34,365 nucleotides of DNA from Acidobacteriota bacterium (GTDB lineage: Bacteria > Acidobacteriota > Terriglobia > Terriglobales > Acidobacteriaceae), in assembly GCA_023410055.1 (NCBI GenBank), contig JAEYQK010000082.1, forward strand, positions 1 to 34,365, given 5' to 3'. Below, one piece after another: positions 8,132 to 14,781 of the stretch. The notes below the pieces were generated by a model, which ran no database searches, was not told the DNA's origin, and worked only from the letters and a program-made list of their open reading frames with translations. The stretch's first letter is position 1; each line of letters starts with the position of its first letter. A program made the position numbers and the translations under genes.

Positions 8132-9064
8132 CTACCAGCCGCGAGTCTGCAGCATGTCCTTTTCGGCAATCGCGGCGACGGCCAGGCCTTTCATCGCTCC
8201 GGGCACCTGTGCACTGACTTCGGCGACGATCTTAGGATCATTAAAGTGCGTCGTGGCGATCACGATCGCTTTGGCGCGCGCTTCGGCTTCGCCACGCTCC
8301 TTGGCGTTGCTCAGATCGAGCGGAGTAGTACCGTCCTTCATGAAAATGCCCGAGCCCACGAAGATGGCCTCAGCGCCGATCTGCATCATTAACGAGGCGT
8401 CGGCGGGAGTCGCGATGCCGCCGGCGGAGAAGTTCGGTACGGGCAACTTCCCTGTCTTTGCGACCATGCGAATAAGTTCGTAGGGTGCCTGGTGGTTCTT
8501 GGCTGCCGAGTAAAGCTCTTCTTCGCTCATGACCGTCAATGCGCGCATCTCGCCGACGATCTGGCGCATGTGCTTGACGGCGTGAACGACGTCGCCGGTG
8601 CCTGCTTCGCCCTTGGTGCGGACCATGGCTGCGCCCTCGGCGATGCGGCGGAGCGCCTCGCCCAGATTCCGCGCGCCGCAGACAAACGGTGTCTTGAAAG
8701 CGTGCTTATCGACGTGATGGGTCTCGTCGGCCGGCGTAAGGACTTCGGACTCGTCGATGTAGTCGACGCCAAGTTCCTGAAGCACTTGCGCCTCGGCGAA
8801 GTGGCCGATGCGGCACTTGGCCATGACCGGAATCGAGGTCACGTCCATGATCTCCCTGATAATCTTGGGGTTGGCCATACGGGCGACTCCGCCCTCGGCC
8901 CGCAACATGGCAGGAACCTTCTCGAGCGCCATTACGGCGACAGCTCCTGCTTTCTCAGCAACATCGGCCTGCGCAGCGCTCATCACGTCCATGATGACGC
9001 CGCCCTTCAACATCTCTGCCAATCCAATCTTCAGGCGCAGGCCCGTTCCGTTGTTCTCGGACAT
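8132..9064 (-). CDS. pdxS: Pyridoxal 5'-phosphate synthase lyase subunit PdxS
   Basis: A 310-aa (beta/alpha)8-barrel enzyme that condenses ribose 5-phosphate, glyceraldehyde 3-phosphate and ammonia into PLP. Active-site residues are visible: Asp26 in GVIMDVMSA, the imine-forming Lys83 in PVMAKCRIGHF, and the second Lys in MVRTKGEAGTGD. The phosphate-binding GIATPADASLMMQIGAEAIFVGSGIF is present near the C-terminus. Sequence conservation with the family is very high over the full length. It starts a minus-strand group with the TRIC gene and pdxT, and its upstream region is shared with a divergent DUF1259 gene. Confidence 0.98.
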   Translation of the reverse strand: MSENNGTGLRLKIGLAEMLKGGVIMDVMSAAQADVAEKAGAVAVMALEKVPAMLRAEGGVARMANPKIIREIMDVTSIPVMAKCRIGHFAEAQVLQELGVDYIDESEVLTPADETHHVDKHAFKTPFVCGARNLGEALRRIAEGAAMVRTKGEAGTGDVVHAVKHMRQIVGEMRALTVMSEEELYSAAKNHQAPYELIRMVAKTGKLPVPNFSAGGIATPADASLMMQIGAEAIFVGSGIFMKDGTTPLDLSNAKERGEAEARAKAIVIATTHFNDPKIVAEVSAQVPGAMKGLAVAAIAEKDMLQTRGW

Positions 9065-9373
9065 AACTCTTCCTCGTTTCTACTGTGCGCCTTCGCGCGT
9101 CAACATACTGCTCGAACACCCTATTTTACAGCATGATAGCGGAGCGCGTGCGGAGCGACGAACTTGAAGAATTACTGAGCAACATTCGTTTTGTTTATGA
9201 GTGCATCTCACCGGCGAGGAGTTCGTTGTGCTCAGTTGTTGGCTTACGACATGAACCGACTCTGCTTGATCTGGGGATTGCTTTTTTTGGTTGTATCGCA
9301 CCACGACACAGGCAACGCACCACCGAATTCCTCCAACTTACATAATGTCCCTTGTGAATTCAGGAGGTCCGCT
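9065..9373. other. 309-bp divergent intergenic region, pdxS / DUF1259 gene
   Basis: No convincing gene is seen. The minus strand has a TAAAAT hexamer (9123-9128) that could be the -10 of the pdxS promoter, but no good -35 at the right distance. The plus strand ends in a near-perfect ribosome site, AGGAGGT (9362-9368), five bases before the ATG at 9374. The frame of the DUF1259 gene is open upstream to 9191, but that extension lacks a signal peptide in the right place and lies before the ribosome site. Confidence 0.5.
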
Positions 9374-10297
9374 ATGCTGAAACCACGGTCTTTGAAGTAC
9401 ACCTTCATCCTGCTGGCGATAACACTGCTCTCGGTGATCGGCATCTCTCAAGCACCTCCTTCACCCACCGCTGCTCAATGGAAGTCTGTCGAAACCGCTA
9501 TGGCTCGCCCCGGCAAATTACAGCCGGACGGCACCTACAAGTTCTCCATGCCGCGCAAAGACCTCAAAGTCACGGTGGACGGAACGCCCATTGCGCCCGG
9601 CTTGGCCCTTGGGTCCTGGATCGCTTTCAGTGGCACGGGCGATCATGCAATGGCAATGGGCGATCTCGTGCTGACTGAGGACGAAGTCGGCCCCGTCATG
9701 CTCAAACTTCAACAGGAAGGACTAGAACAGACCGCGCTGCACAATCATCTGCTGCATGAGACCCCTCGAATCATGTATATGCACATCGAGGGGCATGGAG
9801 ATCCGGCGAAGCTGGCTACGTCAATTCACGCTGCGCTAGCCCTCACCAAAACTCCGCCCCCGGACGCCACTCCGGCCCCGCAGTCATTTGGTCTCGATAC
9901 TGCGCAGATTGAAAGCGCCTTAGGACACAAAGGCGCAGTGAACGGCGGAGTCTTCCAGGTCGCCGTGCCGCGAACAGAAAAGATCACCGACAACAGCATG
10001 CCTGTACCGACTTCAATGGGTACCGCCACCAGCCTCAACTTCCAACCGACCGGTAGCGGCAAGGCTGCCATCGCTGGCGACTTCGTCCTGCTCCCCGACG
10101 AAGTCAATCCGGTCATCAAGACCCTTCGCGAAAACGGAATTCAGGTCACCGCGATCCACAGCCATATACTTCACGACCAGCCCCGTTTGATCTTCATGCA
10201 TTTCTGGGCAAATGATGACGCCGTGAAGTTGGCCCGAGGGCTTCGATCCGCCCTCGACCGGACTAAGTCGGCACCGCCACAGAGTCCGCCCAAGTAG
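9374..10297 (+). CDS. Exported DUF1259 protein with duplicated domain
   Basis: A 307-aa protein with an N-terminal signal sequence (YTFILLAITLLSVIGISQA, cut near residue 27). Two copies of the DUF1259 domain follow. Matching pairs are GDHAMAMGDLVLTEDEVGPVMLKLQQEG and KAAIAGDFVLLPDEVNPVIKTLRENG, then TALHNHLLHETPRIMYMHIEGHGD and TAIHSHILHDQPRLIFMHFWANDD. The two copies are joined by a proline-rich stretch (KTPPPDATPAPQ). The conserved His residues in LHNHLLH and IHSHILH suggest a metal site, but no member has a settled function. The start was chosen by the AGGAGGT five bases upstream. It ends convergently with copA across a 318-bp gap. Confidence 0.88.
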   Translation: MLKPRSLKYTFILLAITLLSVIGISQAPPSPTAAQWKSVETAMARPGKLQPDGTYKFSMPRKDLKVTVDGTPIAPGLALGSWIAFSGTGDHAMAMGDLVLTEDEVGPVMLKLQQEGLEQTALHNHLLHETPRIMYMHIEGHGDPAKLATSIHAALALTKTPPPDATPAPQSFGLDTAQIESALGHKGAVNGGVFQVAVPRTEKITDNSMPVPTSMGTATSLNFQPTGSGKAAIAGDFVLLPDEVNPVIKTLRENGIQVTAIHSHILHDQPRLIFMHFWANDDAVKLARGLRSALDRTKSAPPQSPPK

Positions 10298-10615
10298 CCG
10301 CACAACATGTCAAGACCCACTCTGAATAGAGATGCCTGTAACTCACTCAATCTCTGCGACATGCCGCGTTGAGCCCCCTGTCGGGTTTTCGGTCACACTC
10401 TGATACCCTAAAAGTAGAGTTCGCAGAAACCGATTGTTGCGCTGTTTGGCAACTCCCTGCGGAAGCAGCATGCCTGAACGCCATCCTGTCATCCGCCGCC
10501 GGTTTTCAATCGCCCGATGACCCGATCACCAGATGGCCCGATAAAACAATCAGTCAGTGACTGAAGCTAAAGCCTTTGTTTCATCAGTCGTACAGACAAT
10601 CAGGGGGAGGGGCCC
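10298..10615. other. 318-bp intergenic region with degenerate octamer repeat
   Basis: Lies between convergent DUF1259 and copA genes and shows no credible coding region. It holds four adjoining degenerate octamers ending in GAT at 10511-10542 and a GC palindrome AGGGGCCCCT close to the copA end. I see no intrinsic terminator with a T-run. Confidence 0.5.
10511..10542. repeat. Degenerate 8-bp tandem repeat (NNCCCGAT x4)
   Basis: Four head-to-tail octamers: CGCCCGAT, GACCCGAT, CACCAGAT and GGCCCGAT. A related array of three units lies upstream of nrdR at 19659-19682. Both are in noncoding DNA. Confidence 0.7.
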
Positions 10616-13393
10616 CTACAATCTGACGCGCCGCAATCGCAACGAATTCGTAATTACCGAAACCGAACTGAAGCTCATCGCCGCCGCCGCGATAATCGGA
10701 CTCAACAGCACGCCGAAGAACGGATACAGCACGCCCGCCGCAATCGGCACTCCGAGAGAGTTATAAACAAATGCAAAGAACAGATTCTGCCGAATGTTGC
10801 GCATAGTAGCTTCGCTCAAATGCCGCGCGCGCACGATGCCGCTCAGATCGCCCTTGAGCAGGGTCACCCCGCCGCTCTCCATCGCGATATCGGTACCCGT
10901 ACCCATCGCGATGCCGACATCGGCTTGAGCCAACGCTGGAGCGTCATTAACTCCGTCGCCAGCCATCGCCACAACGCGACCCTGTGACTGAAGGCGTTTT
11001 ACAATTTCGGATTTGTGCTCCGGCAGCACCTCAGCCGAGAACTCCTCAATGCCAAGCTTCCGTGCGACCGCTTCCGCCGTGGTTCGACTATCGCCCGTAA
11101 GCATGACGACGTGAATACCGTCAGCCTTGAGATCCTGGATCGCATTCGGAGTAGATGCCTTGATCGGATCGGCAACGCCCAGTAATCCCGCGGGCTTGCC
11201 GTCAATCGCAACGAACATGACGGTCTGCCCTTCACGTCGTAGCGTATCGGCTCGCGATACAAGGTCGCGTAGGGACGGGGCTGTGCCCCGTCCATTTACT
11301 TCGCCCAGCAACTGCTCGTTTCCGACCGCGACTTCCCTGCCATCCACTTGCCCGACCACACCACGCCCGGTGATCGACTGAAATCCCGCTTGCGAACTCA
11401 GCTGAATCCCGCGCTCTTCTGCACCTTTCACGATCGCGGCCGCCAATGGATGCTCGCTCCCACGTTCCAGGCTCGCAGCCAATCGCAACAACTCATCTTC
11501 GGGTTTGTCACTCCGAGCGGAGCGAGGAATCCCTGTCGCTACCACATCACCCGCCAACACCACGCTCACCAACTTCGGCTTACCTTCCGTCAACGTCCCG
11601 GTCTTATCGACCACCAACGTATCGACCTTGCGCAGAATCTCCAGCGCCTCGGCATTGCGAATCAGCACTCCCGCATGCGCGCCTCGCCCAGTTCCGACCA
11701 TGATCGCCATCGGCGTCGCCAAGCCCAGTGCACACGGACAAGCTATGATCAGCACCGCGACCGCATTCACCAGCGCATACGCCAACCTTGGCTGCGGCCC
11801 AACCAACGCCCACACAACAAACGTGATCACCGCCGCAGCAATCACCGTCGGCACAAAGAACGCCGAAACGCGATCCGCAATCCGCTGTATCGGCGCACGA
11901 CTGCGTTGCGCTTCGCTCACCATCTTGACGATTTGTGACAGGAGAGTCTCCGCGCCGACACGCTCCGCGCGCATGATGAACGTTCCAGTCCCGTTCACCG
12001 TCGCTCCGATCGCGCGACTTCCCTTCTGCTTCTCCACCGGAATCGACTCTCCCGTGATCATCGATTCATCAACGGAACTACCACCTTCTTCTACCGCGCC
12101 ATCAACCGGAACCTTCTCGCCCGGACGCACACGCAACCGATCACCAACCTGCACCGTCTCCAGCGGGACATCCTGCTCGCTTCCATCCGCACGCACGACT
12201 CGCGCCATCTTCGGGCTGAGATCCAGCAACGATCGAATCGCACTGCTGGTCTGGCTCCGAGCACGCAATTCCAGCACCTGTCCCAGGAGGACCAGAGCCG
12301 TAATAGCCGCCGCAGCCTCGAAGTACACTTGCGCAACACGATGTTCGAGGAATGCCTCGGGCAATGCGTTCGGCCAGATTGTCGCAAAGACGCTGTACAG
12401 ATATGCAACTCCAACGCCAATCCCGATCAGCGTGAACATGTTGGCACTGCGGTTCTTCACCGACGCCCACGCGCGCTGGAAGAACGGCCATCCCGCCCAG
12501 AGCACTACCGGAGTCGCCAGCGCGAACTGCACCCAAACCACAACCTTGCCCGACAACACGTGCCCTAGCGGCCCGAACATGTGCCCCATCGCCAGCACCA
12601 ACAGCGGAACCGTGAGCACCACGCTCAACCAGAACCGTCGCGTCATGTCGCGCAGTTCCGGATTCTCTTCATCCTGCGCGGTAACCGTCCGCGGTTCCAG
12701 CGCCATTCCGCAGATCGGGCACGAACCCGGCCCCGACCGCACAATCTCCGGATGCATCGGGCAGACATATTCAGTCTTGCTCGCCGGCCTCAGCGAGAAC
12801 TCCGGTTCCAGCGCCATGCCGCACGATGGACAAGGCACCGGTGCCTTCTCCCTCACCTCCGGGCACATTGGGCATACATACCAACGCTCTGTCGCCCCGC
12901 TCGCCTCCACCGCCGAACCCGGCTTCGCTTGGACTGTCATTCCGGAGTTGGCCGCCGCTGACGCGCCACCGATCTGCACCACCGGCGCGTTGTGATGTCC
13001 CATCCCCTTCGGCCCAGCCTTGAGCACGCCCTCAGGATCAGCCTTGAACTTCTGCTCACATCCCGGGCTGCAGAAGTAATACGCCCCACCCTCATGCTCC
13101 GCGTGTCCTCTCGCTTTTGCCGGATACACCGTCATTCCACAAACAGGGTCAATAACCGAAGCAACACTCGCGGCCGACTTTATTCCACCAAGTTGCACCA
13201 TTCCCGAGGATGCTCTCGGCATCCCTTTCTGCCCAGCCTCGAGCACCCCTTCCGGATCAGCTTTGAACTTCTTCTCGCAATGCGGGCTGCAGAAGTAATA
13301 CGTCTTCCCGCCGTGCTCCGCCGCGCCTGTGGCCTTCGCCGGATCGACCATCATGCCACAAACCGGATCCGTGACTTTCTCAACACCACTCAT
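10616..13393 (-). CDS. copA: Copper-translocating P1B-type ATPase with two YHS and two CxxC-type metal-binding modules
   Basis: A 925-aa Cu+-export ATPase. Order: YHS domain (about 8-48, DPVCGMMV, YYFCSPHC), second YHS (about 81-124, DPVCGMTV, YYFCSPGC), two HMBD-type zinc-ribbon-like modules (VCPMCPEV..CPSCGMALEP and VCPMHPEI..CPICGMALEP, about 173-235), then eight membrane helices. Core motifs: actuator TGES, ion-site CPC (about 552-554), phosphorylation DKTGT (Asp about 596), SEHPLA nucleotide site, GDGVNDAPAL hinge. Classic HMA domains are absent. The ATG at 13393 is preferred, with GGGGTG eight bases upstream; a TTG at 13408 would add five residues. It follows csoR by 19 bp and is surely its target. 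Two short repeats are inserted in frame (see separate entries). Confidence 0.95.
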   Translation of the reverse strand: MSGVEKVTDPVCGMMVDPAKATGAAEHGGKTYYFCSPHCEKKFKADPEGVLEAGQKGMPRASSGMVQLGGIKSAASVASVIDPVCGMTVYPAKARGHAEHEGGAYYFCSPGCEQKFKADPEGVLKAGPKGMGHHNAPVVQIGGASAAANSGMTVQAKPGSAVEASGATERWYVCPMCPEVREKAPVPCPSCGMALEPEFSLRPASKTEYVCPMHPEIVRSGPGSCPICGMALEPRTVTAQDEENPELRDMTRRFWLSVVLTVPLLVLAMGHMFGPLGHVLSGKVVVWVQFALATPVVLWAGWPFFQRAWASVKNRSANMFTLIGIGVGVAYLYSVFATIWPNALPEAFLEHRVAQVYFEAAAAITALVLLGQVLELRARSQTSSAIRSLLDLSPKMARVVRADGSEQDVPLETVQVGDRLRVRPGEKVPVDGAVEEGGSSVDESMITGESIPVEKQKGSRAIGATVNGTGTFIMRAERVGAETLLSQIVKMVSEAQRSRAPIQRIADRVSAFFVPTVIAAAVITFVVWALVGPQPRLAYALVNAVAVLIIACPCALGLATPMAIMVGTGRGAHAGVLIRNAEALEILRKVDTLVVDKTGTLTEGKPKLVSVVLAGDVVATGIPRSARSDKPEDELLRLAASLERGSEHPLAAAIVKGAEERGIQLSSQAGFQSITGRGVVGQVDGREVAVGNEQLLGEVNGRGTAPSLRDLVSRADTLRREGQTVMFVAIDGKPAGLLGVADPIKASTPNAIQDLKADGIHVVMLTGDSRTTAEAVARKLGIEEFSAEVLPEHKSEIVKRLQSQGRVVAMAGDGVNDAPALAQADVGIAMGTGTDIAMESGGVTLLKGDLSGIVRARHLSEATMRNIRQNLFFAFVYNSLGVPIAAGVLYPFFGVLLSPIIAAAAMSFSSVSVITNSLRLRRVRL
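11273..11293. repeat. 21-bp palindrome inserted in frame in copA
   Basis: Arms GGACGGGGC (11273-11281) and GCCCCGTCC (11285-11293) pair perfectly over 9 bp around TGT. On the coding strand it makes exactly seven codons, GRGTAPS, in the nucleotide-binding part of the ATPase between QLLGEVN and LRDLVSRAD. Such arms are typical of intergenic palindromic repeats, not of ATPase coding sequence. Confidence 0.7.
11507..11543. repeat. REP-like interspersed repeat inserted in frame in copA
   Basis: The segment contains CTCCGAGCGGAGCGAGGAAT, a form of the widespread bacterial repeat whose other-frame translation reads CHSERSEES. On the coding strand it specifies about VATGIPRSARSD, placed between VSVVLAGD and KPEDELLRLAASLERGSEHPL, a spot where P-type ATPases have a short loop. 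The reading frame is kept. Recognition of the repeat family is from memory, not from a search. Confidence 0.65.
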
Positions 13394-13412
13394 TTCCTTA
13401 CACCCCAATCGA

Positions 13413-13733
13413 CTAGCGCGAGTACTTAAACATTAGATTGAGCAGCTCTTCGTACATTGCGTTTGCCCGGTCCGCATCTCCGTCCCGAATCGCCGCGGTA
13501 GCACAATGGCGTAGATGGTTTCTCATCAACTCGCGCCCGAGACTACGGAGCGCCTCCTGAACTGCCGAAACCTGTACGAGAATGTCGGCACAGTATTTCT
13601 CCTCCCCGATCATCTTCTCGATCCCTCGAATCTGGCCGGAAATGCGTCGAATCCGCTTAAGATTCGAAGCCTTGATCATTGGTTCAACCGCCTTCGCGCG
13701 TCGTTGCAGACCTTCCTGTGAAATAGGCGACAT
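13413..13733 (-). CDS. csoR: Copper-sensing transcriptional repressor, CsoR/FrmR family
   Basis: A 106-aa all-helical DNA-binding protein. The Cu(I) ligands of CsoR are all present: Cys48 in KYCADILVQV, His73 and Cys77 in RNHLRHC. The segment LKRIRRISGQIRGIEKMI is the basic DNA-binding face. In the family, Cu(I) binding releases the repressor from operator DNA. It is the first gene of a csoR-copA operon, 19 bp ahead of the ATPase. Tandem palindromic sites begin only 5 bp upstream of its ATG, so it very likely represses its own operon. The C-terminal part beyond residue 90 is slightly longer than the minimal family fold. Confidence 0.94.
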   Translation of the reverse strand: MSPISQEGLQRRAKAVEPMIKASNLKRIRRISGQIRGIEKMIGEEKYCADILVQVSAVQEALRSLGRELMRNHLRHCATAAIRDGDADRANAMYEELLNLMFKYSR

Positions 13734-13737
13734 CTCG

Positions 13738-13782
13738 CATACCCCCTACCGGTATACAACTAGCATACCCCGTACCGGTATG
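13738..13782. promoter_or_regulatory. Tandem CsoR-type operator
   Basis: Two near-identical sites repeat with a 26-bp period: CATACCCCCTACCGGTAT (13738-13755) and CATACCCCGTACCGGTATG (13764-13782). Each has ATACC and GGTAT inverted half-sites around a C-rich centre, the usual look of CsoR operators. The first lies 5 bp from the csoR start codon and would cover its ribosome site; the second lies toward the divergent small gene. The repressor assignment is inference from position. Confidence 0.75.
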
Positions 13783-13794
13783 CAACTACCTCGA

Positions 13795-13823
13795 TTGCTC
13801 CCTTGTCTGCGGCGTATTAGATT
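13795..13823 (+). promoter_or_regulatory. Possible promoter of the HMA-like small gene
   Basis: TTGCTC (13795-13800) and TAGATT (13818-13823) are spaced by 17 bp, upstream of the ATG at 13860. Both hexamers are only moderate matches to the sigma-70 consensus. The site lies 13 bp beyond the second CsoR-type operator copy. Confidence 0.3.
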
Positions 13824-13859
13824 TAAGAGTGGCAATTAGAACTTCACCCGAGGTCTTTA

Positions 13860-14087
13860 ATGACAGCTATCGACGTGGTATTCCCCTACGGCACTCCGCC
13901 CGGCGAACGCGAACTGCGCGCTTTGGACAATGTCTGGGAGGTATACGGCATCCGCCGCATCCAGTTGAACGAGAAGGAAAGTACGATCAGGATTGAGTAC
14001 GACGCCACACGCATGAACGATGCGACGGTCGCTGCCCTGCTGCGACGCGCAGGAATCGATGTGCGAGAAAAGTTGTCACTCGTCTAG
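13860..14087 (+). CDS. Small HMA-like-fold protein lacking CxxC, 75 aa
   Basis: The segments follow the beta-alpha-beta-beta-alpha-beta order of heavy-metal-associated domains: IDVVFPYG, GERELRALDNVWEVYG, IRRIQLNEKES, TIRIEYDATR, NDATVAALLRRAG, IDVREKLSL. The metal-binding CxxC that would sit after the first strand is replaced by GTPPGER, and the protein has no Cys at all. GAGGT (13850-13854) lies five bases before the ATG. It is divergent from csoR-copA with the operator between them, which suggests copper-linked control. Fold assignment is inference from pattern; it may bind a partner ATPase or another metal, or be unrelated. Confidence 0.72.
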   Translation: MTAIDVVFPYGTPPGERELRALDNVWEVYGIRRIQLNEKESTIRIEYDATRMNDATVAALLRRAGIDVREKLSLV

Positions 14088-14114
14088 CTGTTGTGTTTTT
14101 CATCCGAAATGCAA

Positions 14115-14174
14115 AGGGGCGTTCAAGAAAATCTCCGCTCTGGCCGACCGAAGTTCTTCTCGAAGAACGCCCCT
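14115..14174. repeat. Inverted repeat with alternative hairpin
   Basis: AGGGGCGTTC (14115-14124) and GAACGCCCCT (14165-14174) are perfect 10-bp inverted arms 40 bp apart. The right arm can instead pair locally, GTTCTTC (14153-14159) with GAAGAAC (14162-14168). It sits in the 243-bp gap between the convergent HMA-like gene and an exported hypothetical gene. No T-run follows. Confidence 0.6.
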
Positions 14175-14330
14175 GTTGCGCGCCACTTCGTCTGTCCTAC
14201 CTAATTGCATCCTCCATGCCAAACCCTAGCCTCACTAGAATCAACAACTTCCAGCCAGCGAGTAAAAAGTGGAAAGTAGGATTTGCCCGCTCCGAGAAAG
14301 AATTACCCAAACGAGCGGGGCCAAATGCAT

Positions 14331-14711
14331 TCAGTATTGCAGGGGGTGGTCGAGTGACTTCAGCGCCGCCGTCGGGAAGATGTAGCCGCGCCACGTACGG
14401 TCATAGCGGAATCCCATCCGAAACATGAGCCACCGTCCCGGCTCTCCCGACTTGTTGACTACCACATAGGGCGGCCAAGCAATCTCAACGTGTGTCCGTC
14501 GCGCACTTCCAATCCGATACAGGTGGGGCAAGTGCTCTGACTTCCACGAAAGCTTTTGTTGCATTCCGCAGACGATCGAAGCTGCCATACGACGATCGCT
14601 ACCCTGGTTCACGCAGCCCTGATCCGCCGGATCGTGAGGTCCCATGCTGAAAGCCGCCATCATCAATACGATAAGAAAGGCCAAAACTGAGATCCGAACG
14701 ATATTCACCAT
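14331..14711 (-). CDS. Hypothetical exported protein, 126 aa
   Basis: The ATG at 14711 opens a signal-peptide-like N-terminus (MVNIVRISVLAFLIVLMMAAFS) followed by a mature part with two Cys (QGCVNQG, SIVCGMQQ) that could form a disulfide. The C-terminal part is rich in aromatic residues (WPPYVVVNKSGEPGRWLMFRMGFRYDRTWRGYIFP). I do not recognise a family. The frame is open upstream to 14825, overlapping the NRAMP gene, but that extension has no sign of being coding. It follows the NRAMP gene by 70 bp on the same strand, so it may be co-transcribed. Confidence 0.62.
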   Translation of the reverse strand: MVNIVRISVLAFLIVLMMAAFSMGPHDPADQGCVNQGSDRRMAASIVCGMQQKLSWKSEHLPHLYRIGSARRTHVEIAWPPYVVVNKSGEPGRWLMFRMGFRYDRTWRGYIFPTAALKSLDHPLQY

Positions 14712-14781
14712 TGCGACGCACCCGATGCGTGCAGAGTACGATGCCTCCCGCGTCGCGATAGTGGTTTGGAGTTTTGGGAGA

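Noticed and set aside
11505..12995. A 496-codon plus-strand open frame opposite copA
   Set aside because: Its product is rich in Ser, Thr, Arg and Pro with no domain, as expected from the antisense of a GC-rich gene; the ATPase on the other strand is certain.
14093..14428. Plus-strand frame of 111 codons after the HMA-like gene
   Set aside because: No ribosome site and no recognisable features; it crosses an inverted repeat and overlaps the exported hypothetical gene.
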